DNA of 64,000 bases from Alphaproteobacteria bacterium (lineage in GTDB: Bacteria; Pseudomonadota; Alphaproteobacteria; UBA1280; UBA6503): positions 1 through 64,000 of the forward strand of contig JAJFIW010000025.1 of NCBI GenBank assembly GCA_021774615.1, given 5' to 3'. Shown in pieces: positions 43,638 through 52,684 of the stretch (position 1 is the stretch's first letter; each line of letters opens with the position of its first letter). A program made the translations under genes and the position numbers. Under the pieces are notes generated by a model. The model was not told the DNA's origin and made no database searches. It saw nothing but the letters and a program-made list of their open reading frames with translations.

Positions 43638-44432
43638 CTAGTTTTGCTTAGCTAGGTGTTTGTCTATCATTGCTTTAAATGCTTCAACTGGTTGTGCCCC
43701 TGACAATGGAACACCGTTTACAAGAAAGAATGGTGTCCCACGAACGCCAATGCTTGCACCATCAGCCATATCTTGGCGGATGTCTTTCTCAGCTTGGTCA
43801 CTTTTACGGTCTTTATCAAACTTTTTCATGTCAAGGTTAAGGTCAGCAGCAATCTTAAGGTATAGTTTTTCGCTAAGATTTTTTTGGTTTGCAAATAAAG
43901 CGTCATGGTATTCCCAGAATTTACCTTGCTTATTAGCAGCATAAGAAGCCGCTGCCGCAGGGATAGCATCAGGGTGGAACTCAAGAGGGAAGTGCTTAAA
44001 TACAAAACGAACTTTACCTTCGTACAGTTTAGATATCTCTTTTACAGTTGTACGAGAGCGAGCACAAAATGGGCATTGGAATTCTGAGTAGTCAACAATT
44101 GTAATAGGAGCGTCTGAGTTACCGTGGCTTGGGTTATACTCGCGAACATGGCTTGGCAATGGGTTTGTGAATGCTTGCTCTGTTGCTTGTTGCTGGGCAT
44201 TTTTCTGTTGGTCTTCCATGTACTTAATAAGCTTTGTGTGGATAGAACCAATGTTTTTGTCGATATAGCTTTCAACCAACTCGTTAACACGTGCTTCGTT
44301 CATGTCTTCAGCTTGGGCATTGTTTGCACCCATAGAAAATAGCATTGTGCCAGCTAGCACAATAACGGTGAATATAGTGGCAATACCTAATAAAATAATA
44401 TTACGTTTTGCTTTAGAAGATAATGAACTCAT
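43638..44432 (-). CDS. DsbA/BdbD-like thioredoxin-fold protein 1 (CPFC site)
   Basis: 264 residues. Membrane anchor (about 10-32), helical segment, then APITIVDYSEFQCPFCARSRTT (CPFC, in part), KHFPLEFHP, and the cis-proline RGTPFFLVNG. Typical DsbA of alphaproteobacteria (Com1-like). Likely oxidises cysteines in exported proteins. CGGAG precedes the ATG. Client candidates include TraU-like, PCuAC and lectin-like proteins (inference). Confidence 0.9.
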   Translation of the reverse strand: MSSLSSKAKRNIILLGIATIFTVIVLAGTMLFSMGANNAQAEDMNEARVNELVESYIDKNIGSIHTKLIKYMEDQQKNAQQQATEQAFTNPLPSHVREYNPSHGNSDAPITIVDYSEFQCPFCARSRTTVKEISKLYEGKVRFVFKHFPLEFHPDAIPAAAASYAANKQGKFWEYHDALFANQKNLSEKLYLKIAADLNLDMKKFDKDRKSDQAEKDIRQDMADGASIGVRGTPFFLVNGVPLSGAQPVEAFKAMIDKHLAKQN

Positions 44433-44516
44433 GAATTTCTCCGATTTTTCAAATTTTTATTGCTTATGGTCTTGGTATCCTTACATATAATATTTTTTTA
44501 TTCAACTAGATATTAT

Positions 44517-44588
44517 AGCCAATTCAGGTCCAATCTGAACCTGGGTTGCTTAGCGACAGCTTAAGACCGCACATGGTCTTAAGCTGTC
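44517..44588. repeat. Two consecutive intergenic hairpins
   Basis: First (44517-44550): imperfect stem around TTCAGGT-CCAATC-TGAACCTG. Second (44555-44588): perfect 14-bp stem GACAGCTTAAGACC/GGTCTTAAGCTGTC. Neither has a U-tract. The first resembles a hairpin near 59704. The remainder of 44433-44591 shows only AT-rich sequence. Confidence 0.6.
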
Positions 44589-44591
44589 CTA

Positions 44592-46697
44592 CTATACTAA
44601 GTCCTCTAGATTATGAATATTACGTTCAAAGGGCACAATATCAGGAGTTATAGACAGAGGGCTTAATACAAAAGAACCATCATCTGCTGGTAGTAATGTT
44701 TCGATTGTTTCTGTGTCTAGTGTAATAAGAAGTGCGGTTAGCTGCCCCCCTTTGCCCGAGCCTGTATCGGTGAAGATAATATTATCAGTTTGTTCAGGCA
44801 TGGTATTTTTGCGGCGCGAATAGTGGTGCCCTACAACAAGGGTAACATTTTGCGGAGGTTGGTGAAGGTGTTTTGCGTCAGCTATTTGTTGGTGCTCTGG
44901 GCAAGAAAGCCAGTGCCCCCATACGGTTTCACTGCGAGCATATTTGGGCATTTTGTCCATCGGCAAAGACAGCATCTCCACTTTGTGGTCGCCAACACAG
45001 ATATAATCAAAGGCACTGTCTTTGTCGGGTATCGACACATGCCACCCTGCATGGGTAAATGCTAATATTTTTCCGCTGGTTAGTTTTATTCGTACAGCAT
45101 CAATACTTTTTTGGAGGTAGGTATCAATAACTCTTGCTGCAAACTCGCGGCAGTCATCGTCAGATAATTGCTCTAGTTCTTTCATTAATAGAAGGTTATG
45201 TTTGTTAATTTTAATAGAATCGTGGATTCTAAACCCATTTTTTAGTGCCTTATTCATATGTAGTGAATTTATCTGCTCGTGGTTAGCACGAAGTAAAATA
45301 AACCGCTCATCATTCTCGAGCAGAGAAGATATAGCATCTGCCGTTTTAACAAGGGTTGTTTGTTGGGGGGTATCTTCACTGCAATCGAGGTAGTCGCCTA
45401 AAGATATAATAACGCTAGCCTCTTTAGCAAGAGAGGTGCTAAGTAGAGAGTTTAAGCCATCTATATTGCCATGGATATCAGGAATAATTAAAACTGTATT
45501 TGGTTTGTTTAACCTGTTTTTAATTTCTTGTATACAATCTTCTTTGCTTGGGAAACCATTCCACGCCCACCATTTTTGGATAGGTTTTAGTATTTGCCCA
45601 ATGTCTTTCCCGCTAGATATGCCCATGGCTATAATGTCGTCACCATTTATAGGGCATAGGGGGGGCTTATCGTCTTTTACTTTTTCCAAGGTATGGCTAT
45701 GGCTTGTAATTTCTGTGAGGCAAAATAATAGGTTTGCTTCTTCTTCACCTAGTTTCCAGCGGCTATATGCTGGGTTGTTGCGTTGGAGGTCCCGTGCGTT
45801 ATAGGTTGCAAGCTTACGCATTAGGTTTTTTTGTTTGTTAGAGAAAGTAAAATCTTTGTTATAAATAATCTTATTTTGTAAGGCATAGGGGTTCTTAGCC
45901 GACCAAACCGCTGCGATTAACCTTGTAAGGCCGTCTGTTTTATTGGGGAAACGTTCCATAAAGGCTATAAGCTGTTGGTGTTTAAACCTTGTAAGCCCTA
46001 GCTGCTCTAGATAGCCCATATTGGTCATCATTTTTATAGCTTCAGTGGCTTTGGCTGTTTCTAGTATTTTCAGAAACTCGCTTGTTTTCCGCTCTGCAGA
46101 AAGGGTATTCATTTGTTTTGCTGCATATTTAAGTGCAGATATTGTCTCAGCATCAGGCTTCTTCTTGCCAAAGCGGGCATAAAAACGGAAATAACGTAAG
46201 CCTCGTAGCCAGTCTTCTTCGAGGCGTTGGGTTGGCGCACCAACAAAACGGACAATTCCATCTTTTAAGTCACCTAGACCATTATAATAGTCAGTAATAT
46301 TGCCTTTAATGTCCATATACATTGCATTAAAGGTAAAATCTCGGCGTGCGGCATCTTCTTTAAAGTCGGTTGTGAAAGCTACTGTCGCGTGGCGTCCGTC
46401 GGTGCTAACATCACGGCGAAGTGTTGTTATTTCAAAGTGTTGCTTGTCTTTTACTGCAAGTATAGTACCGTGAGTTATGCCTGTAGGGTGGGTAGCAAAC
46501 CCTGCTTTTGTTAAAATATCTATAACTTGGGTCGGAACAAGGGTTGTCGCAAGGTCAATATCGGTTATATTAACCCCTTGTAATATGTCACGTACGCAGC
46601 CACCTACTAATAGCGTTTGGGCATTGTTAGTGTTTAGCTCTGCATATAAAGCCTTAAAAGCAGGCGTTTGTAGAATAGATGGTAATGTGGTACTCAA
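44592..46697 (-). CDS. CCA tRNA nucleotidyltransferase fused to a calcineurin-like metallophosphoesterase
   Basis: 701 residues from TTG 46697, with GGAG 8 nt upstream (a longer TTG frame to 46760 crosses a TATAAT). Residues about 1-405: class II nucleotidyltransferase with LLVGGCVRDILQG, DIDLAT (metal DxD), RRDFTFNAM and EDWLRGLRYFRFYARFG. Residues about 410-695: PPP-type phosphoesterase with PDIHGN, GDYLD, RANHE, FTHAGWH, VVGHHYS and TDTGSG: all metal motifs intact. It adds or repairs tRNA 3' CCA ends; the fused domain could remove 2',3'-cyclic or 3'-phosphates (inference). E. coli uses an HD domain instead. Confidence 0.9.
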   Translation of the reverse strand: MSTTLPSILQTPAFKALYAELNTNNAQTLLVGGCVRDILQGVNITDIDLATTLVPTQVIDILTKAGFATHPTGITHGTILAVKDKQHFEITTLRRDVSTDGRHATVAFTTDFKEDAARRDFTFNAMYMDIKGNITDYYNGLGDLKDGIVRFVGAPTQRLEEDWLRGLRYFRFYARFGKKKPDAETISALKYAAKQMNTLSAERKTSEFLKILETAKATEAIKMMTNMGYLEQLGLTRFKHQQLIAFMERFPNKTDGLTRLIAAVWSAKNPYALQNKIIYNKDFTFSNKQKNLMRKLATYNARDLQRNNPAYSRWKLGEEEANLLFCLTEITSHSHTLEKVKDDKPPLCPINGDDIIAMGISSGKDIGQILKPIQKWWAWNGFPSKEDCIQEIKNRLNKPNTVLIIPDIHGNIDGLNSLLSTSLAKEASVIISLGDYLDCSEDTPQQTTLVKTADAISSLLENDERFILLRANHEQINSLHMNKALKNGFRIHDSIKINKHNLLLMKELEQLSDDDCREFAARVIDTYLQKSIDAVRIKLTSGKILAFTHAGWHVSIPDKDSAFDYICVGDHKVEMLSLPMDKMPKYARSETVWGHWLSCPEHQQIADAKHLHQPPQNVTLVVGHHYSRRKNTMPEQTDNIIFTDTGSGKGGQLTALLITLDTETIETLLPADDGSFVLSPLSITPDIVPFERNIHNLEDLV

Positions 46698-46751
46698 TAA
46701 TGTGGCTCCGTTACTATAGTAATTATTATACACAAGAAAGAATGTTTTACC

Positions 46752-48212
46752 ATGCAACAAGTAATAAATGGTTTTGCAACCCCAGAAGCTACCAAATCTT
46801 ATGCTGACAAAATGTGGGCAGAAAACCCAAAACTATCGCCAGACGGGTGGCGGATGCTCGAGGACTTAACAGTGGCGAAAATAGCCACAGGTACCTACCG
46901 CATGGACGGGCGTGACAACCAACCACAAGCTTTAGAAAAAGCATTGTTGTCGGGGTTAAATCTTATTGATACTTCAGCAAACTATATGGACGGTGGTGCC
47001 GAAATCTTTATTGGGCGAATTCTTGCAAAGCTAATTGCAGCAGGCAAAATAAAACGTGAAGAAGTAGTTTTAGTAAGTAAAGCTGGCTATATTCAAGGGC
47101 AAACCCTAGATATGTACCGCAATAAGCCAATGTCAGAGATGGTGCAGGTTAATGAGTTGATGTGGCACTGTATACAACCAGAATTTCTTATCCAGCAATA
47201 TGAAAGCTCTTGTAAGCGCTTGGGGGTGGAAAAATTAGACGTGCTCTTATTACATAACCCCGAATATTTCTTGGCGCACGCAGTTGCAAACCACATGGAA
47301 ATTGCCGAAGCACGTGAAATATTCTACCAGCGGATCGAACAAGCCTTTACTTGTTTGGAAGGGTTGTGCCAACAGGGGAAAATCCAGTTTTATGGTGTGT
47401 CTTCTAATACATTCGGGTTCCCTGCAGAAAATGCCGACTTTGTTGACCTTGCCAAACTTAACGAGATAGCACAAACAGCCGCACAAACAGTTTGGGGGCG
47501 GCGTAAGCGACCATTATTGCGTGTTTTACAAATGCCATACAATTTACTAGAAATGGGTGTGGTAAGTAATGTTAACACTACAGCTCGCACTTTTAACGAT
47601 GTCGAGCATGTTTCAACGCTAGAGCTTGCAAGCCGTATGCGTTTGTCAGTTCTAATTAATCGCCCGCTTAATGCATTTTCTCCTGATGGGGTGGCTTATC
47701 GCCTTGCTGAGGGTGCCACTATGCCCGATATTTCTAGCGAAATAGCAGAGTTAGCACAAGCAGAGTCTTTATTACCAGCGTCAGAGTTGCCAAGGCTAAG
47801 TAAACTTGCCCCTACCTTGCTCGAAAAAACAACCGACAGTTTACAGTTTGACCACCTAAAAACAACCATGCTAATACCACTGCTACTACAAACAATAACC
47901 GAGGCTGCATTGTCTACCGAAGATGCTATCGAGTTTGTGGCTATTTACCAAAAAGTGGTAGCAGGGCTACGCTTAGCCGCACGCCATCAAGATGGGCTAC
48001 GGATTGAGGCAGTTGAAAAAACTTTACGTAATCGATTGCCACAAGGGGTAGCAGACCTACCATTACAACAATTAGCACTTAATATTATTGCTTCAACCCC
48101 TGCGGTTACTAGTGTGCTATGTGGCCTACGCCAAGCTGACTATGTAGAAGATGCAGTAGCAGTACTAGAAAACGGCGACCTGCCCGATGTTGCCGCAGTT
48201 TTTGCGGCATAA
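46752..48212 (+). CDS. Aldo/keto reductase
   Basis: 486 residues, longer than the usual 300-350. Barrel features: KIATGTYRM, LIDTSANYMDGGAE (catalytic Asp and Tyr), VLVSKAGYIQG (Lys) and LDVLLLHNPEYF (His). The C-terminal 130 residues have helices and a second TSVLCGLRQ block. Substrate unknown. It borders oriC. Confidence 0.85.
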   Translation: MQQVINGFATPEATKSYADKMWAENPKLSPDGWRMLEDLTVAKIATGTYRMDGRDNQPQALEKALLSGLNLIDTSANYMDGGAEIFIGRILAKLIAAGKIKREEVVLVSKAGYIQGQTLDMYRNKPMSEMVQVNELMWHCIQPEFLIQQYESSCKRLGVEKLDVLLLHNPEYFLAHAVANHMEIAEAREIFYQRIEQAFTCLEGLCQQGKIQFYGVSSNTFGFPAENADFVDLAKLNEIAQTAAQTVWGRRKRPLLRVLQMPYNLLEMGVVSNVNTTARTFNDVEHVSTLELASRMRLSVLINRPLNAFSPDGVAYRLAEGATMPDISSEIAELAQAESLLPASELPRLSKLAPTLLEKTTDSLQFDHLKTTMLIPLLLQTITEAALSTEDAIEFVAIYQKVVAGLRLAARHQDGLRIEAVEKTLRNRLPQGVADLPLQQLALNIIASTPAVTSVLCGLRQADYVEDAVAVLENGDLPDVAAVFAA

Positions 48213-48400
48213 TTATTGTTATCCACAACCCAGTATTGGTAGTAAATAAATAAACCACCAAATAAACTACAATATACATTGATTTTAAAAGGTTTTTGTA
48301 AGTTATCCACAGGGCATAGCTCTATATCTTGTGGGTTGTGGATAAGTTGATAAAAATAAGGCTGATAAACCCCCTTGACGAGTTATCCACAACCTAGTAT
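48213..48400. other. Probable chromosomal origin of replication (oriC)
   Basis: Four perfect DnaA boxes TTATCCACA within 173 bp: 48219-48227 (+), 48303-48311 (+), 48337-48345 (-) and 48383-48391 (+). The first and last lie in direct copies of TTATCCACAACCyAGTATTG. An AT-rich tract (about 48241-48295) could be the unwinding element. Gene order is AKR - oriC - rpsT - dnaA. Confidence 0.85.
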
Positions 48401-48601
48401 TGTTCTTTTCATTCTCATTTGGACACTGCGTTCAAGAGAGGGGTTGGGGGTTAACTAAAGGATTTATTCTTGGAGTTACCTTAAAAAACCAAGCCCGCCT
48501 AGTACGAAATGGTTTTGTACTAGTCATTCTAAATGTGAACGGTGCATATGTCGGGGGAATACCCTCTACCCAGTACCGCTAAAAATGGAGTTAATATAAC
48601 T

Positions 48602-48868
48602 ATGGCTAATAGCCCACAAGCACGTAAGCGTATCCGCCAATCAGAGCGTAAGGCTGACCAAAATATTCTTGTTCGTTCTCGGATGCGTACAGAAGTCAAG
48701 AAATTGGAAAAAGCAATTACCGCAAGTGACAAAGACACTATTGGTATGCAATTCCCGATAACTATGGCTGCTCTACAAAAAGCAGCTGGTAAAGGTGTTA
48801 TCAAAAAAGAAGCAGCGTCTCGCAAGGTATCTCGTCTTGCAAACCGAGTTAAAGGCCTATCAGCCTAA
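48602..48868 (+). CDS. rpsT: 30S ribosomal protein S20
   Basis: 88 residues from ATG 48602 (the open frame begins upstream, but MANSPQARKRIRQSERKA is the family start). Primary 16S rRNA binding protein. Followed by dnaA, as in many alphaproteobacteria. A stem CTAGTAC/GTACTAG (48499-48523) lies in its leader. Confidence 0.97.
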   Translation: MANSPQARKRIRQSERKADQNILVRSRMRTEVKKLEKAITASDKDTIGMQFPITMAALQKAAGKGVIKKEAASRKVSRLANRVKGLSA

Positions 48869-48900
48869 TACTCTAGCTTACTTAGACTCTATAAGAAAAT

Positions 48901-48931
48901 GCAAGCCCTCCACTAGCGAGGAGGGCTTTGC
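48901..48931 (+). terminator. Hairpin after rpsT
   Basis: AGCCCTCC/GGAGGGCT with flanking GCA/TGC; U-tract is poor, so read-through to dnaA is possible. Confidence 0.6.
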
Positions 48932-48982
48932 TGTGTGTAAGATGTGTATAGAAATTATTATATCTAAATAAGGAAGTAATAA

Positions 48983-50383
48983 ATGCAGCAATTTACTATA
49001 TCTCATTGGCAGGATGTTCAGCAGGATCTGAAAGATAAGCTAGGAGATGTGGTTTATGATAGCTGGTTGCAGCCTTTATCCTTCTGCCCCGACAAAACCA
49101 CCGAAAGCGAAGTATCATTACGGGTGCCAACTCGTTTTGTTCGTGATTGGGTGGTGCGCCACTATAACGATGACCTTACCAATACTATTAGTTCTCTTAT
49201 TGGTAAACCTATGGCAGTTAAATTTGAAATTGTAGCCCCAGTAGCAAAACCAGAAACAGTACAGGCAGAAGTAAAACCAGAGCAAATAGCAACAACAGCG
49301 CCTGTTACCCCTAAAGCTAATAAATCTGCCGATTCTGCCAGTTATCGCCTACTAGAAGCAGGTAACCCACTAGACCCACGTTTTACATTTGATAATTTTG
49401 TTACTGGTAAAGGTAACGAGTTCTCTTATGCTGCTGCAAAGCGCATTGCCGAAAGCGAAGACGCTGCGTATAACCCATTTTTACTTTATGGTGGTGTAGG
49501 GCTTGGTAAAACCCACCTAATGCACGCAATGGCTTGGCATATCCGCGAGAACTACCCCGAACGCAGAGTGTTGTATATTTCGTCAGAGAAATTTGTATAC
49601 CAATTTATCCGCAGCCTTCGAGACAAAAAAACCATGGACTTTAAAGAAGCATTCCGCTCGGTAGATGTATTGATGATTGACGACATCCAGTTTATTGCAG
49701 GTAAAGAAGCAACCCAAGAAGAGTTCTTCCACACTTTTAATGCGCTGATAGATATGCGTAAACAAGTTATTCTAACCGCCGATAAATCCCCCCACGAGAT
49801 GGACAACGTTGAAGACCGCTTGCGTTCTCGGCTTGGTTGGGGGCTTACCACCGAAATCCATAAGCCAGACTTAGAAACCCGCCTTGCTATCCTCGACACT
49901 AAAGCCGCCGAATTAGGGGTTGAACTACCAAAAGATGTAGCAATGGTATTGGCTGACAAAATATCTAGTAATATCCGCGAGCTAGAGGGGGCATTAAACC
50001 GCCTTGTTGCCCATGCGGACCTTATTGGTTGCCCAATTACACTAGAAACCGCACAAAACTTGCTAAAAGATATTTTCCAAGCAAGTAACCGCTTAATAAC
50101 TATTGAAGAAATCCAAGTAAAAGTTTCAGATTACTACCGGATTAAACTCCATGAAATGCATACTGCACGCCGTAGCCGCGATGTGGCACGCCCACGCCAA
50201 GTTGCTATGTATTTGGTTAAACGCCTAACTAGTAAGTCTTTCCCCGATATTGGCAAAGGTTTTGGCGGGCGCGACCATACCACCGCAATGCATGCTGTAC
50301 GTACTATCGAAAAACTAGCAGCAGCCGATAAAACCTTAGCTGATGACATCAAATTACTAGAAAACATGATATCTAGTAGTTAA
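48983..50383 (+). CDS. dnaA: Chromosomal replication initiator DnaA
   Basis: 466 residues. Domain I (1-85), linker, AAA+ domain with LLYGGVGLGKTHLMHA (Walker A) and LMIDDIQFIAGK (Walker B), and the C-terminal DNA-binding helix with GGRDHTTAMHAVRTI. It binds the nearby TTATCCACA boxes. Its own box cluster is upstream of rpsT, giving direct feedback. Confidence 0.98.
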   Translation: MQQFTISHWQDVQQDLKDKLGDVVYDSWLQPLSFCPDKTTESEVSLRVPTRFVRDWVVRHYNDDLTNTISSLIGKPMAVKFEIVAPVAKPETVQAEVKPEQIATTAPVTPKANKSADSASYRLLEAGNPLDPRFTFDNFVTGKGNEFSYAAAKRIAESEDAAYNPFLLYGGVGLGKTHLMHAMAWHIRENYPERRVLYISSEKFVYQFIRSLRDKKTMDFKEAFRSVDVLMIDDIQFIAGKEATQEEFFHTFNALIDMRKQVILTADKSPHEMDNVEDRLRSRLGWGLTTEIHKPDLETRLAILDTKAAELGVELPKDVAMVLADKISSNIRELEGALNRLVAHADLIGCPITLETAQNLLKDIFQASNRLITIEEIQVKVSDYYRIKLHEMHTARRSRDVARPRQVAMYLVKRLTSKSFPDIGKGFGGRDHTTAMHAVRTIEKLAAADKTLADDIKLLENMISSS

Positions 50384-50460
50384 TTAAATAATCTTTACCA
50401 TAGCTTATGTAACTATTACCCCTAAAGTTTAGAAAGCTATAAAAAACAGTGAGGTTATAA

Positions 50461-51141
50461 ATGAAGCTAGCACTAGCCGTAGGTTTTATTCTGTTAATTA
50501 TAGTGGCTACGATAAGCTTACCAATCGCCGACTATACAACAAGCATTCTAACATGGGTTGATGGCCTAGGCCTTTGGGGGTATGGGGCATTTATAGGCTT
50601 ATATATTCTGTTTACCATAGCGGGCTTGCCTGCATTCTTACTGACCCTTGGGGCAGGGGTTGTTTTTGGGATTATAGGTGGCTTTGTTGCAGTTTCTGTC
50701 GGCAGCACTTTGGGTGCGTGTGCAGCATTTATAGTGGGGCGGTTCTTAGCTAGAGATTTAGTAGCAAATAAGATAGCTGGTAACAAGAAATTTGCTGCGA
50801 TTGATAAAGCAGTAAACAAAGAAGGGGCAAAAATAGTATTCTTAACTCGCCTTAGCCCTGTGTTCCCCTTTAATTTACTAAATTATGCTTATGGCTTAAC
50901 AGGGGTGAAATTTTCTCATTACACGCTAGCCTCATGGGTGGGGATGATGCCAGGCACACTAATGTATGTTTATATTGGCTCGCTGTTTGGTAGCATTGCT
51001 GAGGTTGCATCTGGCAGCACCCCTAGCGGTGGAATAGCGCAGCTTTTATTGCAAGGTTTGGGTCTACTCGCAACAATTGCTGTATCTGTTTATATTACCA
51101 AACTTGCAAAAAAAGCATTAAAGCAAGATTCTTCAATCTAG
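50461..51141 (+). CDS. TVP38/TMEM64 (VTT-domain) membrane protein
   Basis: 226 residues, five or six hydrophobic segments. Family features: LTLGAGVVFG, SVGSTLGACAAFIVGRFLARD, LTRLSPVFPFNLLNYAYGLT (each in part) and SWVGMMPGT. DedA-related lipid-scramblase-like proteins. GAGGTTATAA precedes the ATG. Confidence 0.9.
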   Translation: MKLALAVGFILLIIVATISLPIADYTTSILTWVDGLGLWGYGAFIGLYILFTIAGLPAFLLTLGAGVVFGIIGGFVAVSVGSTLGACAAFIVGRFLARDLVANKIAGNKKFAAIDKAVNKEGAKIVFLTRLSPVFPFNLLNYAYGLTGVKFSHYTLASWVGMMPGTLMYVYIGSLFGSIAEVASGSTPSGGIAQLLLQGLGLLATIAVSVYITKLAKKALKQDSSI

Positions 51142-51260
51142 CCCGCTTGAAACCCTGTATTTAATTCTTATATGTACCTTGATGTTTAACCCTTTGTGGT
51201 AAGAAGTTTTTAACTTCCTCCGCTTTTATGGGGATCTTATTTAGCTTTTTATCGTGATTA

Positions 51261-51279
51261 TTTATGTTTTTTCTTTCTA
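51261..51279 (+). promoter_or_regulatory. Pyrimidine-tract leader (copy 9)
   Basis: TTTATGTTTTTTCTTTCTAA then GGAAATCAAA and the ATG at 51291. Confidence 0.45.
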
Positions 51280-51290
51280 AGGAAATCAAA

Positions 51291-51824
51291 ATGAAAAACA
51301 TTCCATTTAACACTGCAACATTGGCGCACCATACTTTCCACCAACATCCAGATTTTTCAAATATGTATCTTCTGGAAAATATTGGTGGTGCTAAGGCAAA
51401 AGTAGTACTTGAACTAATCCGCTGGGAAGAAGCAGCTGAATACTGTGGTAGTGGACTGAACCTATATTATGTTAATAATGGCAATTTAGTGAATTTGGAT
51501 TGGTCCATATATATGGACCAAACTCACAGCGGTATTGTCATGGACCTTGAGGACGCTAGAATTTTGCATGAGCGTTGCATTATGTTACAAAATGGGTTCA
51601 TCCCTATTTCTGGAACCGTCATGAACCCAAGATTCTTAGACCTAGTTCTTGAAGGAACTTTGCCTGTTACTGGGCTAGGAATATACTTGCGTAATGGCAT
51701 GCTGACTAATAAGGCAGAGGACTATGCGTACCATGACTTATATATTCGCCCATTCGACATTGCTCGGATTAAAGAAGCAATTGCAGAATGGTCAGATAGA
51801 GATGAGGGTGGCAGTGAGTTCTAA
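51291..51824 (+). CDS. Orphan soluble protein
   Basis: 177 residues from ATG 51291 (AAGGA upstream; a longer frame from 51264 runs through the leader). No signal peptide or membrane segment. No recognised family. Features: EYCGSGLNLYYVNNGNL, acidic tail SDRDEGGSEF. It has the pyrimidine leader and its own terminator. Confidence 0.65.
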   Translation: MKNIPFNTATLAHHTFHQHPDFSNMYLLENIGGAKAKVVLELIRWEEAAEYCGSGLNLYYVNNGNLVNLDWSIYMDQTHSGIVMDLEDARILHERCIMLQNGFIPISGTVMNPRFLDLVLEGTLPVTGLGIYLRNGMLTNKAEDYAYHDLYIRPFDIARIKEAIAEWSDRDEGGSEF

Positions 51825-51841
51825 TTAACTAGCGGTAAGCA

Positions 51842-51876
51842 AAAAGGGCTACGAGATATTCTCTCGTAGCCCTTTT
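51842..51876. terminator. Bidirectional terminator
   Basis: AAAAGGGCTACGAGA/TCTCGTAGCCCTTTT, 15-bp perfect stem. Confidence 0.93.
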
Positions 51877-51892
51877 GCTGTTTATAGCCATT

Positions 51893-52639
51893 TTATTGCT
51901 TGTAATCATTAATCCATCCCCCAAAATTATTTACTAATTCATGAAGCAGAGGTATGGAATCATTGTTTCCTTCAACAAATGATATTAGTAGTTGGATACA
52001 ATCATCTTTCTCTGGGTAGTACCTCAGGAATGCTTTAGAGCATTCATAAATGTCATTATAGAAACTGTTATCCTTCTCCATAATTAAAAAATAAGCAGAA
52101 CGGATTAGCTGTTTAGCTATAGATTTAGCATTCTCTTTATAATTCTGAGGTGTAATTTCAACAAACAAAGTATTCAGTTTAGTAATAAGGCCACTATTTA
52201 AACTTCTGGTTAACTCTCTAGTCGGCTTTATTTTTGAAAAGGTTTGGGATAAATCATTTCCATATAGGCAGTAACAACAATGTTTTAAGAAAAATTGCCA
52301 AAATAGTTCTTGGCCATTTCTTTTAACTTCTTCAATGTTACCAATATCAAAACCAACAAGAGTTACAGAACTTGTATTTATTTTGTTCTCAAGGCTTTTT
52401 AGATGTTTTGTTTCTTTCTTTGAGGGTTTTGTTTGAAATAGTACAACTATATCTAGGTCAGATTTCCCCTCTATCGCTGTTCCTCTAGAAACACTGCCAT
52501 AAAGATATATGCTATGTAGCCTATCGTGTAGTTGTGACTTAAGAAGTAAACATACTTCTTCTACAAGGGGTTTATATGACTGTTGAATACCAGAACAAGG
52601 GTTAATTATATAGCCATCAGAATCTAAACCATTCTCCAT
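51893..52639 (-). CDS. Nucleotidyltransferase-domain protein
   Basis: 248 residues. Pol-beta-type motif IYLYGSVSRGTAIEGKSDLDIVV (GS...DxD), given here in parts: YGSVSRG and KSDLDIV. The C-terminal helical half resembles aminoglycoside adenylyltransferases and MNT-type proteins. Substrate unknown. Single gene. Confidence 0.8.
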   Translation of the reverse strand: MENGLDSDGYIINPCSGIQQSYKPLVEEVCLLLKSQLHDRLHSIYLYGSVSRGTAIEGKSDLDIVVLFQTKPSKKETKHLKSLENKINTSSVTLVGFDIGNIEEVKRNGQELFWQFFLKHCCYCLYGNDLSQTFSKIKPTRELTRSLNSGLITKLNTLFVEITPQNYKENAKSIAKQLIRSAYFLIMEKDNSFYNDIYECSKAFLRYYPEKDDCIQLLISFVEGNNDSIPLLHELVNNFGGWINDYKQ

Positions 52640-52684
52640 ACTTTATTCCTAAATATTCAATTTTGCTATTTTATAACCCCTATC

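Noticed and set aside
48400-48582. 60-codon open frame between oriC and rpsT
   Set aside because: No ribosome-binding site, no recognisable features, and it crosses the rpsT leader hairpin.
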